64,000 nt of DNA from assembly GCA_051954235.1 (NCBI GenBank), contig JBQCHY010000038.1:35516-99515 (forward strand), read 5' to 3'. Position 1 is the first letter of the stretch. Each line of letters opens with the position of its first letter. Below are positions 41,827-50,411 of the stretch, piece by piece. Below the pieces are notes generated by a model. That model saw only the letters and a list, made by a program, of their open reading frames with translations, did no database searches and was not told the DNA's origin. This DNA comes from 62-47 sp051954235 (lineage in GTDB: Bacteria > Pseudomonadota > Alphaproteobacteria > Rhizobiales > Xanthobacteraceae). Position numbers and translations under genes: made by a program.

Positions 41827-43227
41827 ATGATCCCTGTCACTTCATTCGCCGGCAAGGCGGTTGCCGTGTTCGGGCTCGGCGGCTCCGGCCTTGCGAGCTG
41901 CGAGGCGTTGCGCGCGGGCGGCGCCGACGTCGTTGCCTGCGACGACAGCGCCGATCGCATGGCCGCTGCCGCGAAGGCCGGGTTCGTCACCGAGGATCTG
42001 CGCAATGCGGCATGGGAAACGTTCGCCGCGCTGGTGCTGACGCCCGGCGTGCCGCTGACGCATCCGCAGCCGCACTGGACCGTGCTTGCCGCGCAACGCG
42101 CAGGCGTCGAGGTGATCGGCGACGTCGAACTGTTCTGCCGCGAGCGTCGTCGCCATGCGCCGAACGCGCCGTTCGTCGCTATCACCGGCACCAATGGCAA
42201 ATCCACGACGACGGCGCTGATCGCGCATCTGATGCGCGAGGCGGGGCATGACGTGCAGATGGGCGGCAACATCGGCACCGCGATCCTGTCGCTGGAGCCG
42301 TCGCGCGCCGGCCGCGTGCATGTCATCGAGATGTCGTCGTACCAGATCGACCTGTGCCCGTCGCTCGATCCCAGCGTCGGCATCCTGCTCAATGTCAGCG
42401 AGGATCACATCGATCGCCACGGCAGCATCGATCACTACGCTGCGGTGAAGGAGCGGCTGGTCGCAGGCGTGCAGCCCGGCGGCGCGGCGATCGTCGGCGT
42501 TGACGACGGCTGGTGCCGGGCGGTGGCGGACCGGCTCGATCAGGCCGGCAAGCCGGTGGTGCGCGTATCGGTCAAGCAGCCGCTGGCCGATGGAATGTAT
42601 GTCGAGCGAGACACCATTGTCCGCGCCGCAGGCGGCGCGCGCACCGAGATTGCGCGGATCGGCGGCATCGGTTCGCTGCGCGGCGTTCACAACGCGCAGA
42701 ACGCGACGTGCGCTGCGGCGGCGGTGCTGGCGCTCGGCGTGAGCAGTGACGTGTTGCAGAAAGGGCTACGCAGCTTTCCCGGTCTCGCGCACCGCATGGA
42801 GCAGACCGGTCGGCGCGGCGATGTGCTGTTCGTCAATGACTCCAAAGGCACTAACGCCGACGCCACGGCGCGGGCGCTGGCCTCGTTCGGCGACATCTTC
42901 TGGATCGCCGGCGGCAAGCCGAAGAGCGGCGGCATCACCTCGCTCGCCGAATTTTTTCCGCGCATCCGCAAGGCGTATCTGATCGGAGTGGCGGCGCAGG
43001 AATTCGCCGCGACGCTGGAAGGCAAGGTGCCTTACGAGCTCAGCGAGACGCTCGAAGTCGCGGTGCCGAATGCCGCGCGCGATGCCGATGCGGCCGGATT
43101 GCCGGACGCCGTGGTGCTGCTGTCGCCGGCCTGCGCCTCGTTCGATCAGTTCCCGAATTTCGAGGTGCGCGGCGTGCGGTTCGGCGAGTTGGTGCGGGCG
43201 CTGGATGGCGTCGTGCCGGTGGTCTGA
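41827..43227 (+). CDS. murD: UDP-MurNAc-L-alanine:D-glutamate ligase MurD
   Basis: 466 residues. An N-terminal dinucleotide-like fold (VFGLGGSGLAS) precedes the ATP loop ITGTNGKST (119-127). Typical MurD features follow: SSYQID, LLNVSEDHIDRHGS, DSKGTNADATARAL and LLSPACASFDQF near the end. It adds D-Glu, the second peptide residue. Order of genes differs from order of reactions, as usual in dcw clusters. A 91-bp gap separates it from ftsW. Confidence 0.97.
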   Translation: MIPVTSFAGKAVAVFGLGGSGLASCEALRAGGADVVACDDSADRMAAAAKAGFVTEDLRNAAWETFAALVLTPGVPLTHPQPHWTVLAAQRAGVEVIGDVELFCRERRRHAPNAPFVAITGTNGKSTTTALIAHLMREAGHDVQMGGNIGTAILSLEPSRAGRVHVIEMSSYQIDLCPSLDPSVGILLNVSEDHIDRHGSIDHYAAVKERLVAGVQPGGAAIVGVDDGWCRAVADRLDQAGKPVVRVSVKQPLADGMYVERDTIVRAAGGARTEIARIGGIGSLRGVHNAQNATCAAAAVLALGVSSDVLQKGLRSFPGLAHRMEQTGRRGDVLFVNDSKGTNADATARALASFGDIFWIAGGKPKSGGITSLAEFFPRIRKAYLIGVAAQEFAATLEGKVPYELSETLEVAVPNAARDADAAGLPDAVVLLSPACASFDQFPNFEVRGVRFGELVRALDGVVPVV

Positions 43228-43318
43228 GCTCTCGCGGCAAATGTTTTCATTCCGTTAACGGTTCGGAAACCATGATGGGGGACCAATGGGCAGTTAACGG
43301 CCGCCCGCAGGACCTGCC

Positions 43319-44470
43319 ATGATTTCTCGCGAACAACGCACTCCGCTTTCCGAATGGTGGTGGACCGTCGACCGGTTGCTGCTCGGTGCTTTTGTGCTGC
43401 TGATCCTGTGCGGCGTCATCCTGTCGCTGGCCGCGAGTCCGTCGGTCGCGACCCGCATCGGGCTCGATCCGTTCCACTTCTTCAATCGCCATGTGTTGTT
43501 CCTCGCGCCGTCGCTTATTGTGATGCTGGGCGTCTCGTTCCTGTCGCCACGGCAGATCCGGCGCAGCGCGCTGATCGTGCTGGCGATCAGTGTCTTCCTG
43601 ATCGTCGTCACGCTGCTGTTCGGCGCCGAGGTGAAGGGCGCGCGGCGCTGGATCACCATTCTCGGCGTCAACATTCAGGCTTCCGAATCCGCCAAGCCCG
43701 CTTTCGTCGTGGTGGTGGCATGGCTGTTCGCGGAATCGGCGCGGCGACCGGAGATGCCGGCGACGTCGATGGCGCTGGCCTCGCTGCTCGGCCTGGTGAC
43801 CTTGCTGGTGCTGGAGCCGGACTTCGGCCAGACCATGCTGATCCTGATGGTGTGGGGCGCGCTGTTCTTTATCGCCGGCATGCGGATGGTCTGGGTGTTC
43901 GGGCTCGCGGGCTCGGCGGCGGCGGGATTGTTCGGCGCTTACCTGCTGGTGCCGCACGTCGCCGCGCGCATCAAACGATTCATGGACCCCGCGTCGGGCG
44001 ATACGTTCCAAGTCGATACCGCGATGGAGTCTTTCTTCCATGGCGGTTGGTTCGGCGTCGGACCGGGCGAGGGCACGGTGAAGCGCATTCTTCCCGATAG
44101 CCACACCGACTTCGTGTTCGCGGTGGCGGCGGAAGAATTCGGCATCATCTTCTGTCTGGCCCTGGCGGGGTTGTTCGCCTTCATCGTGCTGCGCACGCTG
44201 TCGCGTGCATACGCTAACGAGGATCTGTTCACGCGGTTCGCGGCATCCGGCCTCGCAATCCTGTTCGGCGTGCAAGCGGCGATCAACATGTCGGTCAATC
44301 TGCACCTGATCCCCGCCAAGGGCATGACCTTGCCGTTCATCTCCTACGGCGGTTCGTCGATGGTGTCGCTGGCCTATGGCGTCGGCATGATGCTGGCGCT
44401 GACGCGGCAGCGACCCTCCACGGAAATGGCGTCGATCGGCGATATCAACGCGGCTCGAGCCTACGCGTAG
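43319..44470 (+). CDS. ftsW: Septal peptidoglycan glycosyltransferase FtsW
   Basis: 383 residues of the SEDS family with about ten membrane helices. Landmarks are VKGARRWI, QASESAKPAFVV, LLVLEPDFGQTMLI and the C-terminal PFISYGGSSM. AGGA lies 7 nt upstream of ATG. FtsW polymerises lipid II at the septum with FtsI. The preceding 91-bp gap has two GTTAACGG sites (43254 and 43293), which could be regulatory. Confidence 0.96.
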   Translation: MISREQRTPLSEWWWTVDRLLLGAFVLLILCGVILSLAASPSVATRIGLDPFHFFNRHVLFLAPSLIVMLGVSFLSPRQIRRSALIVLAISVFLIVVTLLFGAEVKGARRWITILGVNIQASESAKPAFVVVVAWLFAESARRPEMPATSMALASLLGLVTLLVLEPDFGQTMLILMVWGALFFIAGMRMVWVFGLAGSAAAGLFGAYLLVPHVAARIKRFMDPASGDTFQVDTAMESFFHGGWFGVGPGEGTVKRILPDSHTDFVFAVAAEEFGIIFCLALAGLFAFIVLRTLSRAYANEDLFTRFAASGLAILFGVQAAINMSVNLHLIPAKGMTLPFISYGGSSMVSLAYGVGMMLALTRQRPSTEMASIGDINAARAYA

Positions 44471-44491
44471 GCGGAACGTGACTGGATCGAT

Positions 44492-45592
44492 ATGAGCGAA
44501 GCGCCTCTTATTCTGCTCGCCGCGGGCGGCACGGGCGGCCATCTGTTTCCGGCCGAGGCGCTCGGTGCGGCGTTGATGGATCGCGGATTGCGCGCGCAAC
44601 TCGTTACCGACGAGCGTGCGCTGCGCTATAGTGGGCTGTTCTCCAAGGAAACGCTGCATGTCGTGCCGAGCGCGACGGTGCGCGGCCGCTCGCCGTTATC
44701 CTTGGCGAAAACCGGTTTGACGCTGGCGGCCGGAACGGCCGTTGCGCTCAATCTGATCCGCCGGCTGCGTCCCGCGGCGATGATCGGCTTCGGAGGTTAT
44801 CCGACCTTGCCGCCGGTGTTCGCCGCGCGATTGCTCGGCGTGCCTACGGCTATTCACGAGGCCAACGCGGTGATGGGGCGGGCAAACCGTTTGCTGTCGT
44901 CACGCGTCGATGCCATCGCCACGTCGCTGCCCGGCGTGCTGGATCGCGATCCGGCGTTTGCGGCGAAAACCACCGTGACCGGAACGCCGCTGCGGCCCGC
45001 GATCCTCGCTGCCGCCGCTGTTCCGTTTGCCGCGCCCGAGCCGGGCGGACCGTTGCGCTTGCTGGTGGTCGGCGGCAGTCAGGGCGCACGGGTGATGTCG
45101 GACATCGTGCCCGGTGCGATCGAGAAACTGGAGCCGGCGCTTTGGCCGCGCCTGATCCTCACGCAGCAGGTGCGCGACGAAGACATGCCGCGCGTGCGCG
45201 CGGTCTATGACCGCCTCAAGATCAACGCCGAGCTGGCACCGTTCTTCAGCGATCTGCCGGCGCGGCTGGCGTCGAACCATCTGGTGATCTCGCGTTCCGG
45301 TGCGACGACCGTGGCGGAACTCGGTGCCATCGGCCGGCCGTCGATTCTGGTGCCGCTGCCGGGCGCGCTCGATCAGGATCAGTTCGCCAATGCCGGCGTG
45401 CTGGCCGATGCCGGCGGCGCGATTCGGATTCCGCAACCCGAATTCACGCCGGATCGGCTGGCGGCGGATATCTCCGCGCTGGCGGCCGAGCCCTCGCGCC
45501 TCAATGCCATGGTCGCCGCCGCGCGCGGCATCGGCAAACTGGATGCGGCTGAGCGGCTGGCTGATCTGGTGAAACGGGTGGCAGGAATCTAG
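44492..45592 (+). CDS. murG: Undecaprenyl-PP-MurNAc-pentapeptide GlcNAc transferase MurG
   Basis: 366 residues of the GT-B fold. The N-terminal glycine loop AAGGTGGHLFPAEALG (about 9-24), the acceptor-side GFGGYPTLPP with HEANAVMGRANR, and the C-terminal donor site GGSQGA...SGATTVAELGAIGRPSILVPLP with DQDQFANA are all present. It adds GlcNAc to lipid I to form lipid II on the cytoplasmic face. A palindromic repeat separates it from murC. Confidence 0.97.
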   Translation: MSEAPLILLAAGGTGGHLFPAEALGAALMDRGLRAQLVTDERALRYSGLFSKETLHVVPSATVRGRSPLSLAKTGLTLAAGTAVALNLIRRLRPAAMIGFGGYPTLPPVFAARLLGVPTAIHEANAVMGRANRLLSSRVDAIATSLPGVLDRDPAFAAKTTVTGTPLRPAILAAAAVPFAAPEPGGPLRLLVVGGSQGARVMSDIVPGAIEKLEPALWPRLILTQQVRDEDMPRVRAVYDRLKINAELAPFFSDLPARLASNHLVISRSGATTVAELGAIGRPSILVPLPGALDQDQFANAGVLADAGGAIRIPQPEFTPDRLAADISALAAEPSRLNAMVAAARGIGKLDAAERLADLVKRVAGI

Positions 45593-45613
45593 CCAAATTG
45601 CCTTGACTTCGCC

Positions 45614-45698
45614 GTCATGGCCGGACTTGTTCCGGCCATCCACTACCTGACTGAATCAGATAGAAGTCGTGGATGCCCGCGACGAGCGCGGGCATGAC
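45614..45698. repeat. Palindromic repeat, family B, inside the dcw cluster
   Basis: GTCATGGCCGGACTTGTTCC at the left and GCGCGGGCATGAC at the right. It fills the 127-bp murG-murC gap and ends 21 bp before the murC start. Being inside an operon, it could affect transcription or mRNA stability between the two genes. Confidence 0.85.
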
Positions 45699-45719
45699 GC
45701 AAACTAACGGGATACACGC

Positions 45720-47123
45720 ATGAGACTGCCGCGCGAGATCGGACCTATCCACTTTGTCGGCATCGGCGGCATCGGTATGAGCGGCATCGCCGAGGTGCTA
45801 AACAATCTCGGCTACGTCGTGCAGGGCTCCGACGCGTCCGAAGGCGCCAACGTCACGCGGTTGCGCGAGAAGGGCATCAAGGTCACCGTCGGCCACAAAG
45901 CGGACAACATCGCCGGCGCCGACTTGCTGGTGGTGTCCACCGCGATCAAGCGCGACAATCCGGAACTTTTGGCGGCGCGCGCGCAGCGCATCCCGGTGGT
46001 GCGCCGCGCGGAAATGCTGGCGGAACTGATGCGGCTGAAAAGCTGCGTCGCCATCGCCGGCACCCACGGCAAGACCACGACGACGTCGATGGTCGCCACC
46101 TTGCTCGACGCCGGCGATTTCGATCCCACCGTTATCAACGGCGGCATCATTAATGCTTACGGCACCAACGCGCGGCTCGGCACCGGCGACTGGATGGTGG
46201 TCGAAGCCGACGAGAGCGACGGCACCTTCCTCAAGCTGCCGGTCGATATCGCCATCGTCACCAACGTCGATCCCGAACATCTCGATCACTTCAAGACTTT
46301 CGACGCGGTGCAGGACGCGTTCCGCAATTTCGTCGAGAGCGTGCCCTTCTACGGCTTCGCGGTGATGTGCATCGATCATCCGGTGGTGCAGACCTTGGTG
46401 GGCAAGATCGAGGATCGCCGCATCATCACCTACGGCACCAATCCGCAGGCCGACGCGCGGCTCGTCGATCTCAAGGCGGCGAACGGCGGGTCGACCTTCA
46501 AGATCGCGTTCCGCGATCGCAAGGCCGGCACCGCGCATGAACTCACCGATCTGGTGTTGCCGATGCCGGGTCGCCACAACGCGCTGAATGCGACGGCGGC
46601 GATCGCGGTGGCGCATCAGCTCGGCCTGAGCGACGAGGTGATCCGCAAGGCGCTGGCCGGATTCGGCGGCGTCAAGCGACGCTTCACCCGCACCGGCGAA
46701 TGGAATGGCGTCACCATCATCGACGACTACGGCCACCATCCGGTCGAGATCGCGGCGGTGCTGAAGGCCGCGCGTGACTCGACGAAGAACAAAGTCATCG
46801 CCGTGGTGCAGCCGCATCGCTACACCCGCCTGCAATCGCTGTTCGAGGAATTCTGCACCTGCTTCAACGACGCCGACACCGTGATCGTCGCCGACGTCTA
46901 TCCAGCGGGCGAGGCGCCGATTCCCGGCATCGATCGTGACAACTTCGTGCTCGGCCTGCGCGCGCATGGCCATCGCGAAGTGATCGCGCTGGAAAATGCC
47001 GCGGCGTTGGCCGGCGTCGTGCGCGGCGTGGCGAAGCCGGGCGATTATGTCGTCTGCCTCGGTGCCGGCAACATCACGCAATGGGCCTACGCGCTGCCGG
47101 CGGAATTGAAGGCGCTGGGATAG
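45720..47123 (+). CDS. murC: UDP-MurNAc:L-alanine ligase MurC
   Basis: 467 residues. The N-terminal UDP-MurNAc-binding motif GIGGIGMSGIAE (14-25) is followed by the ATP loop GTHGKTTT (114-121), VEADESDGTFL, the Mur-ligase TNVDPEHLDH, and the C-terminal DDYGHHPVEI with QPHRYTRLQ. It starts the pentapeptide by adding L-Ala. It sits after murG across a repeat-bearing gap. Confidence 0.97.
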   Translation: MRLPREIGPIHFVGIGGIGMSGIAEVLNNLGYVVQGSDASEGANVTRLREKGIKVTVGHKADNIAGADLLVVSTAIKRDNPELLAARAQRIPVVRRAEMLAELMRLKSCVAIAGTHGKTTTTSMVATLLDAGDFDPTVINGGIINAYGTNARLGTGDWMVVEADESDGTFLKLPVDIAIVTNVDPEHLDHFKTFDAVQDAFRNFVESVPFYGFAVMCIDHPVVQTLVGKIEDRRIITYGTNPQADARLVDLKAANGGSTFKIAFRDRKAGTAHELTDLVLPMPGRHNALNATAAIAVAHQLGLSDEVIRKALAGFGGVKRRFTRTGEWNGVTIIDDYGHHPVEIAAVLKAARDSTKNKVIAVVQPHRYTRLQSLFEEFCTCFNDADTVIVADVYPAGEAPIPGIDRDNFVLGLRAHGHREVIALENAAALAGVVRGVAKPGDYVVCLGAGNITQWAYALPAELKALG

Positions 47124-47153
47124 CGCTCGCCAACTACGTAAGGGAGAATGGGT

Positions 47154-47633
47154 ATGGCCGTTCTCAGCGACGAGACATGGCGTCGCCATGCCAATCCATG
47201 GAGCGTGTGGACACGTTACGCGGCCTTTCCGCTGTTGATCCTCGCAATGTGGAGCACACACTGGATCGGATGGTGGGCGTTGTTGCCGGTCGCGGCCGTG
47301 GTGCTCTGGCTGATCGTCAATCCGCGCGCCTTTCCGCCGCCGCGTTCGACCGACAACTGGGCCTCGAAGGCCGTGCTCGGCGAGCGGATATGGACCGCGC
47401 TGAAGCGGCAGGATGTGCCGGTGCGTCATCGCACGGTCCCGCGCGTCGCATCGGTCATCGCGATGGCCGCGACGTTGTCGATGCTATGGGGACTGTGGCA
47501 ACGTGAGGCCGCCGTAACCTTCCTGAGCGTGGTCATCGTCATGCTCGCCAAAACATGGTTCGTGGATCGGATGGTCTGGCTGTTCGATGACATGAAAGAC
47601 TCCAATCCCGAATACCGATCCTGGCTCTATTGA
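47154..47633 (+). CDS. DUF6653-like small membrane protein within the dcw cluster
   Basis: 159 residues; ATG 47154 is chosen because AGGGAGA ends 6 nt upstream, while ATG 47148 is too close to it. It begins with WRRHANPWSVWTRYAAFP, which matches my memory of the DUF6653 family. About four membrane helices occur in two pairs (about 22-55 and 100-140), and the end is hydrophilic (DDMKDSNPEYRSWLY). Its stop overlaps the murB start (TGATG). The function is unknown; its position suggests co-expression with murC and murB rather than a proven cell-wall role. Confidence 0.75.
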   Translation: MAVLSDETWRRHANPWSVWTRYAAFPLLILAMWSTHWIGWWALLPVAAVVLWLIVNPRAFPPPRSTDNWASKAVLGERIWTALKRQDVPVRHRTVPRVASVIAMAATLSMLWGLWQREAAVTFLSVVIVMLAKTWFVDRMVWLFDDMKDSNPEYRSWLY

Positions 47634-48553
47634 TGTTTGCAGATATCATTCCTGAGTTGAAATCCGCGATGCCCGACCTGCGCGGACGGTTGCTCGGCAA
47701 CGAGCCGCTGGCGCCGCTGACGTGGTTCCGCGTCGGCGGTCCGGCGCAGGTGCTCTTCACGCCGGCGGACGAAAACGATCTCGCTTATTTCCTGCAACGT
47801 CTGCGTGCTGACATTCCGGTCTATTGCATCGGCGTCGGATCGAATCTGATCGTGCGCGATGGCGGCATGGAGGGCGTGGTGATCCGGTTGTCGCCGCGTG
47901 CCTTCGGCGCAACGCGGGTCGAGGGTGACATCGTGCACGCCGGCACCGCTGCGCTCGACAAGCGGGTGGCGGAAGCGGCGGCGGCTGCCAATCTCAGCGG
48001 CCTCGAATTCCTGTTCGGTATTCCCGGTAGTATCGGCGGTGCGCTGCGCATGAACGCCGGCGCCAACGGTGGTGAGACCAAGGACATTCTGGTCGAGGCG
48101 ACGGCTGTTTCCCGCGACGGCACCTTGCATCGCTTCGACAATGCGGCGATGGGCTTCACCTATCGCAACAGCGGCGTCGATACCTCATTCGTGTTTACCT
48201 CGGCGCGCTTTCGCGGCGTGCCCGCCGACACAGAGGTCATCCGCGCGCGGATGCAGGCGGTGCAAGAGCATCGCGAGACGGCGCAGCCGATTCGCGAGAA
48301 AACCGGCGGCTCCACCTTCAAGAATCCGCCCGGCCATAGCGCGTGGAAACTGGTCGATGCCGCGGGCTGTCGCGGCTTGCGCGTTGGCGGTGCGCAGGTA
48401 TCGGAGATGCACTGCAATTTCCTGATCAACACCGGCGACGCCACTGCGCGCGATATCGAGACGCTGGGCGAAACCGTGCGCGCGCGCGTCAAGGCACAAT
48501 CGGGGATCGACCTGCACTGGGAGATCAAGCGCATCGGCGTCGCGCGCGGCTGA
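47633..48553 (+). CDS. murB: UDP-N-acetylenolpyruvoylglucosamine reductase MurB
   Basis: 306 residues. ATG 47633 overlaps the preceding stop by one base. FAD-binding and catalytic signatures are TWFRVGGPA, IGVGSNLIVRDGG, LSGLEFLFGIPGSIGGALRMNAGA, KTGGSTFKNP and the C-terminal HCNFLINTG. It is a type I MurB, reducing UDP-GlcNAc-enolpyruvate to UDP-MurNAc with NADPH. It ends 29 bp from a convergent gene that interrupts the cluster. Confidence 0.96.
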   Translation: MFADIIPELKSAMPDLRGRLLGNEPLAPLTWFRVGGPAQVLFTPADENDLAYFLQRLRADIPVYCIGVGSNLIVRDGGMEGVVIRLSPRAFGATRVEGDIVHAGTAALDKRVAEAAAAANLSGLEFLFGIPGSIGGALRMNAGANGGETKDILVEATAVSRDGTLHRFDNAAMGFTYRNSGVDTSFVFTSARFRGVPADTEVIRARMQAVQEHRETAQPIREKTGGSTFKNPPGHSAWKLVDAAGCRGLRVGGAQVSEMHCNFLINTGDATARDIETLGETVRARVKAQSGIDLHWEIKRIGVARG

Positions 48554-48582
48554 TGCTTCGCGCAACGGCCACGCGAGCGGTA

Positions 48583-49356
48583 TCAGTGGCTGAGTTTTTC
48601 GAGCATCGCGATGGGCGCCGGCGAAACCCGGAAACTCCCTTCGAAGGGATACTCCTGCATCGCGATGATGCCTAGCGTGACCACCACCGCGGCGGAGAAC
48701 AGCGTCATCGCCGCGATGAACGCGCGCGGACGTTCGAGATGCACGAGGCCGATGGCGATCTGCGTGAACAGTCCGAGCGTCAGCACCACCAGCCATTTCA
48801 GATCGTTGGTATGGTCGGTCGCAAGTGATAACCGCACATTGCGCAGCGTGCTGGCGCGAACCGCCGCGTTGAGAATGGCGGCATGCGCGGCTTGTCCGGA
48901 TGCCTTTGACAAGGACGGTTGGCTGACCTCGCGGAGCAGGTTGTCATAAGCGGCGGCGGTGTTCGGCGAGTCCTTGAATGCATCCATCGCAGGCCATTCC
49001 TCCGCGACGATGGAGGTGACGTAGGCGTGCAGCGCCACGCGAATGGTTTGCATGTCCGAGACAGTAGCGACGCTTAGCGTATGGATATTGCGCAATTCGC
49101 CGGCTTCCGCCTGAACGGTGCGGATCGCCTGGCGGCTGCGCTCGCTGATGTCGTTGGCGAGGAAGCCTGCGAGCAGCGCGAACAGGATGGCGACGGCGTT
49201 GAAGAACGGTGCCACGACGCCGTGGAACGAATGGATCGACCGCCGCACCGGTGAACGGAAAGCCAGGAACGCGAGGACGGCCACCATCCCGAAATAGAGG
49301 ATGGAGAGCGACAGGAAGATTCCCGCCGGGGTCATGTCGAGCCAGGCTCTGATCAT
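48583..49356 (-). CDS. DUF4239-like membrane protein, antisense within the dcw cluster
   Basis: 257 residues from ATG 49356 (AGGGAA box upstream). Two hydrophobic helices near the N-terminus (about 8-30 and 45-65) and two near the C-terminus (about 188-205 and 215-235) flank a long soluble helical middle, an arrangement like DUF4239/bestrophin-like proteins. Function unknown. It runs opposite to murB and ddl and thus splits the cluster; ddl must be transcribed from the 128-bp region between its start and the ddl start. Family call is tentative. Confidence 0.72.
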   Translation of the reverse strand: MIRAWLDMTPAGIFLSLSILYFGMVAVLAFLAFRSPVRRSIHSFHGVVAPFFNAVAILFALLAGFLANDISERSRQAIRTVQAEAGELRNIHTLSVATVSDMQTIRVALHAYVTSIVAEEWPAMDAFKDSPNTAAAYDNLLREVSQPSLSKASGQAAHAAILNAAVRASTLRNVRLSLATDHTNDLKWLVVLTLGLFTQIAIGLVHLERPRAFIAAMTLFSAAVVVTLGIIAMQEYPFEGSFRVSPAPIAMLEKLSH

Positions 49357-49484
49357 CGAAGATATTCCCTTGTCGAAGCCCGACTCTCGAATCGCCACCG
49401 TTGCGTTTCGACAATACCGTTCCACGCATGATTTGGTCACGAACGCAAATCAGCTTAATGAGGACACAGCAGAAGAGGTGGCGA

Positions 49485-50411
49485 ATGAGCAGTTCGAAGC
49501 ATGTGGCGGTTCTGTTGGGCGGCTGGTCGTCGGAGCGCGAGGTGTCGCTGCGTTCGGGCAAGGCCTGCGCCGATGCGGCGGAGCGGCGCGGCTATCGCGT
49601 CACCCGCATCGACGTGAAGCGCGACATCGCCACGGAGCTCGAGGCGCTTAAGCCCGACGTTGCGCTGATGATGCTGCACGGCCGGCCGGGCGAGGACGGC
49701 ACCATTCAGGGCATCCTGGAAACGCTCGGAATTCCTTACAGCCATTCGGGCGTGCTGGCGTCGTCGCTGGCGATGCAGAAAGACCTCGCCAAGACCGTGA
49801 TGGCGGCGGCCGGGATTCCGGTGGCGAAGGGCCTCACGCTGTCGCGCGCCGAGATTGCCAAGGGGCATGTCATGGAGCCGCCGTATGTCATCAAGCCGGT
49901 GGCGGATGGCTCCAGCGTCGGCGTCTTTATCGTCACCGAGGGTCACGCGCATCCGCCCCAGGAGCTGTTCCGCGAGGACTGGCCGCACGGCGATCAACTT
50001 CTGGTGGAAAAATACGTCCCCGGCAAGGAATTGACCTGCGCGGTGGTCAAGGGCGAGGCGACCGGGGTGATCGAGATCGTTCCGACGGTACGGTTTTACG
50101 ATTACGAGGCAAAGTACTCTCCGGGCGCGTCAAAACACATCCTGCCTGCACCAGTTTTACCATTTGTTTACCAGGAAGTCCGAAGGTTAACGCTGGCGGC
50201 GCATGTTGCGCTCGGCTGTCGGGGCGTTAGCCGGGCGGATTTCCGCTTCGACGATCGCATCGAGGGAACAGGGGGCCTCATCTGTCTTGAGGTTAACACC
50301 CAACCCGGCATGACCGAGACGTCACTTGTGCCAGAGCTCGCAGCGCACGCGGGCACAACATTTGACGAGCTCGTGCAATGGATGGTGGAGGACGCCTCGC
50401 TCGGTCGGTGA
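49485..50411 (+). CDS. ddl: D-alanine--D-alanine ligase
   Basis: 308 residues; ATG 49485 has GAGGTG about 6 nt upstream. ATP-grasp features are AVLLGGWSSEREVSLRSG at the N-terminus, LHGRPGEDGTIQGILE, PYVIKPVADGSSVGV, EKYVPGKELTCAV and LEVNTQPGMTETSL. It makes the D-Ala-D-Ala dipeptide used by MurF. It is the first gene of the ddl-ftsQ-ftsA group after the interrupting antisense gene, so a promoter should lie at 49357-49484. Confidence 0.96.
   Translation: MSSSKHVAVLLGGWSSEREVSLRSGKACADAAERRGYRVTRIDVKRDIATELEALKPDVALMMLHGRPGEDGTIQGILETLGIPYSHSGVLASSLAMQKDLAKTVMAAAGIPVAKGLTLSRAEIAKGHVMEPPYVIKPVADGSSVGVFIVTEGHAHPPQELFREDWPHGDQLLVEKYVPGKELTCAVVKGEATGVIEIVPTVRFYDYEAKYSPGASKHILPAPVLPFVYQEVRRLTLAAHVALGCRGVSRADFRFDDRIEGTGGLICLEVNTQPGMTETSLVPELAAHAGTTFDELVQWMVEDASLGR

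Noticed and set aside
45798..47429. Long minus-strand open frame over murC
   Set aside because: It is the antisense shadow of a complete MurC with all ligase motifs.
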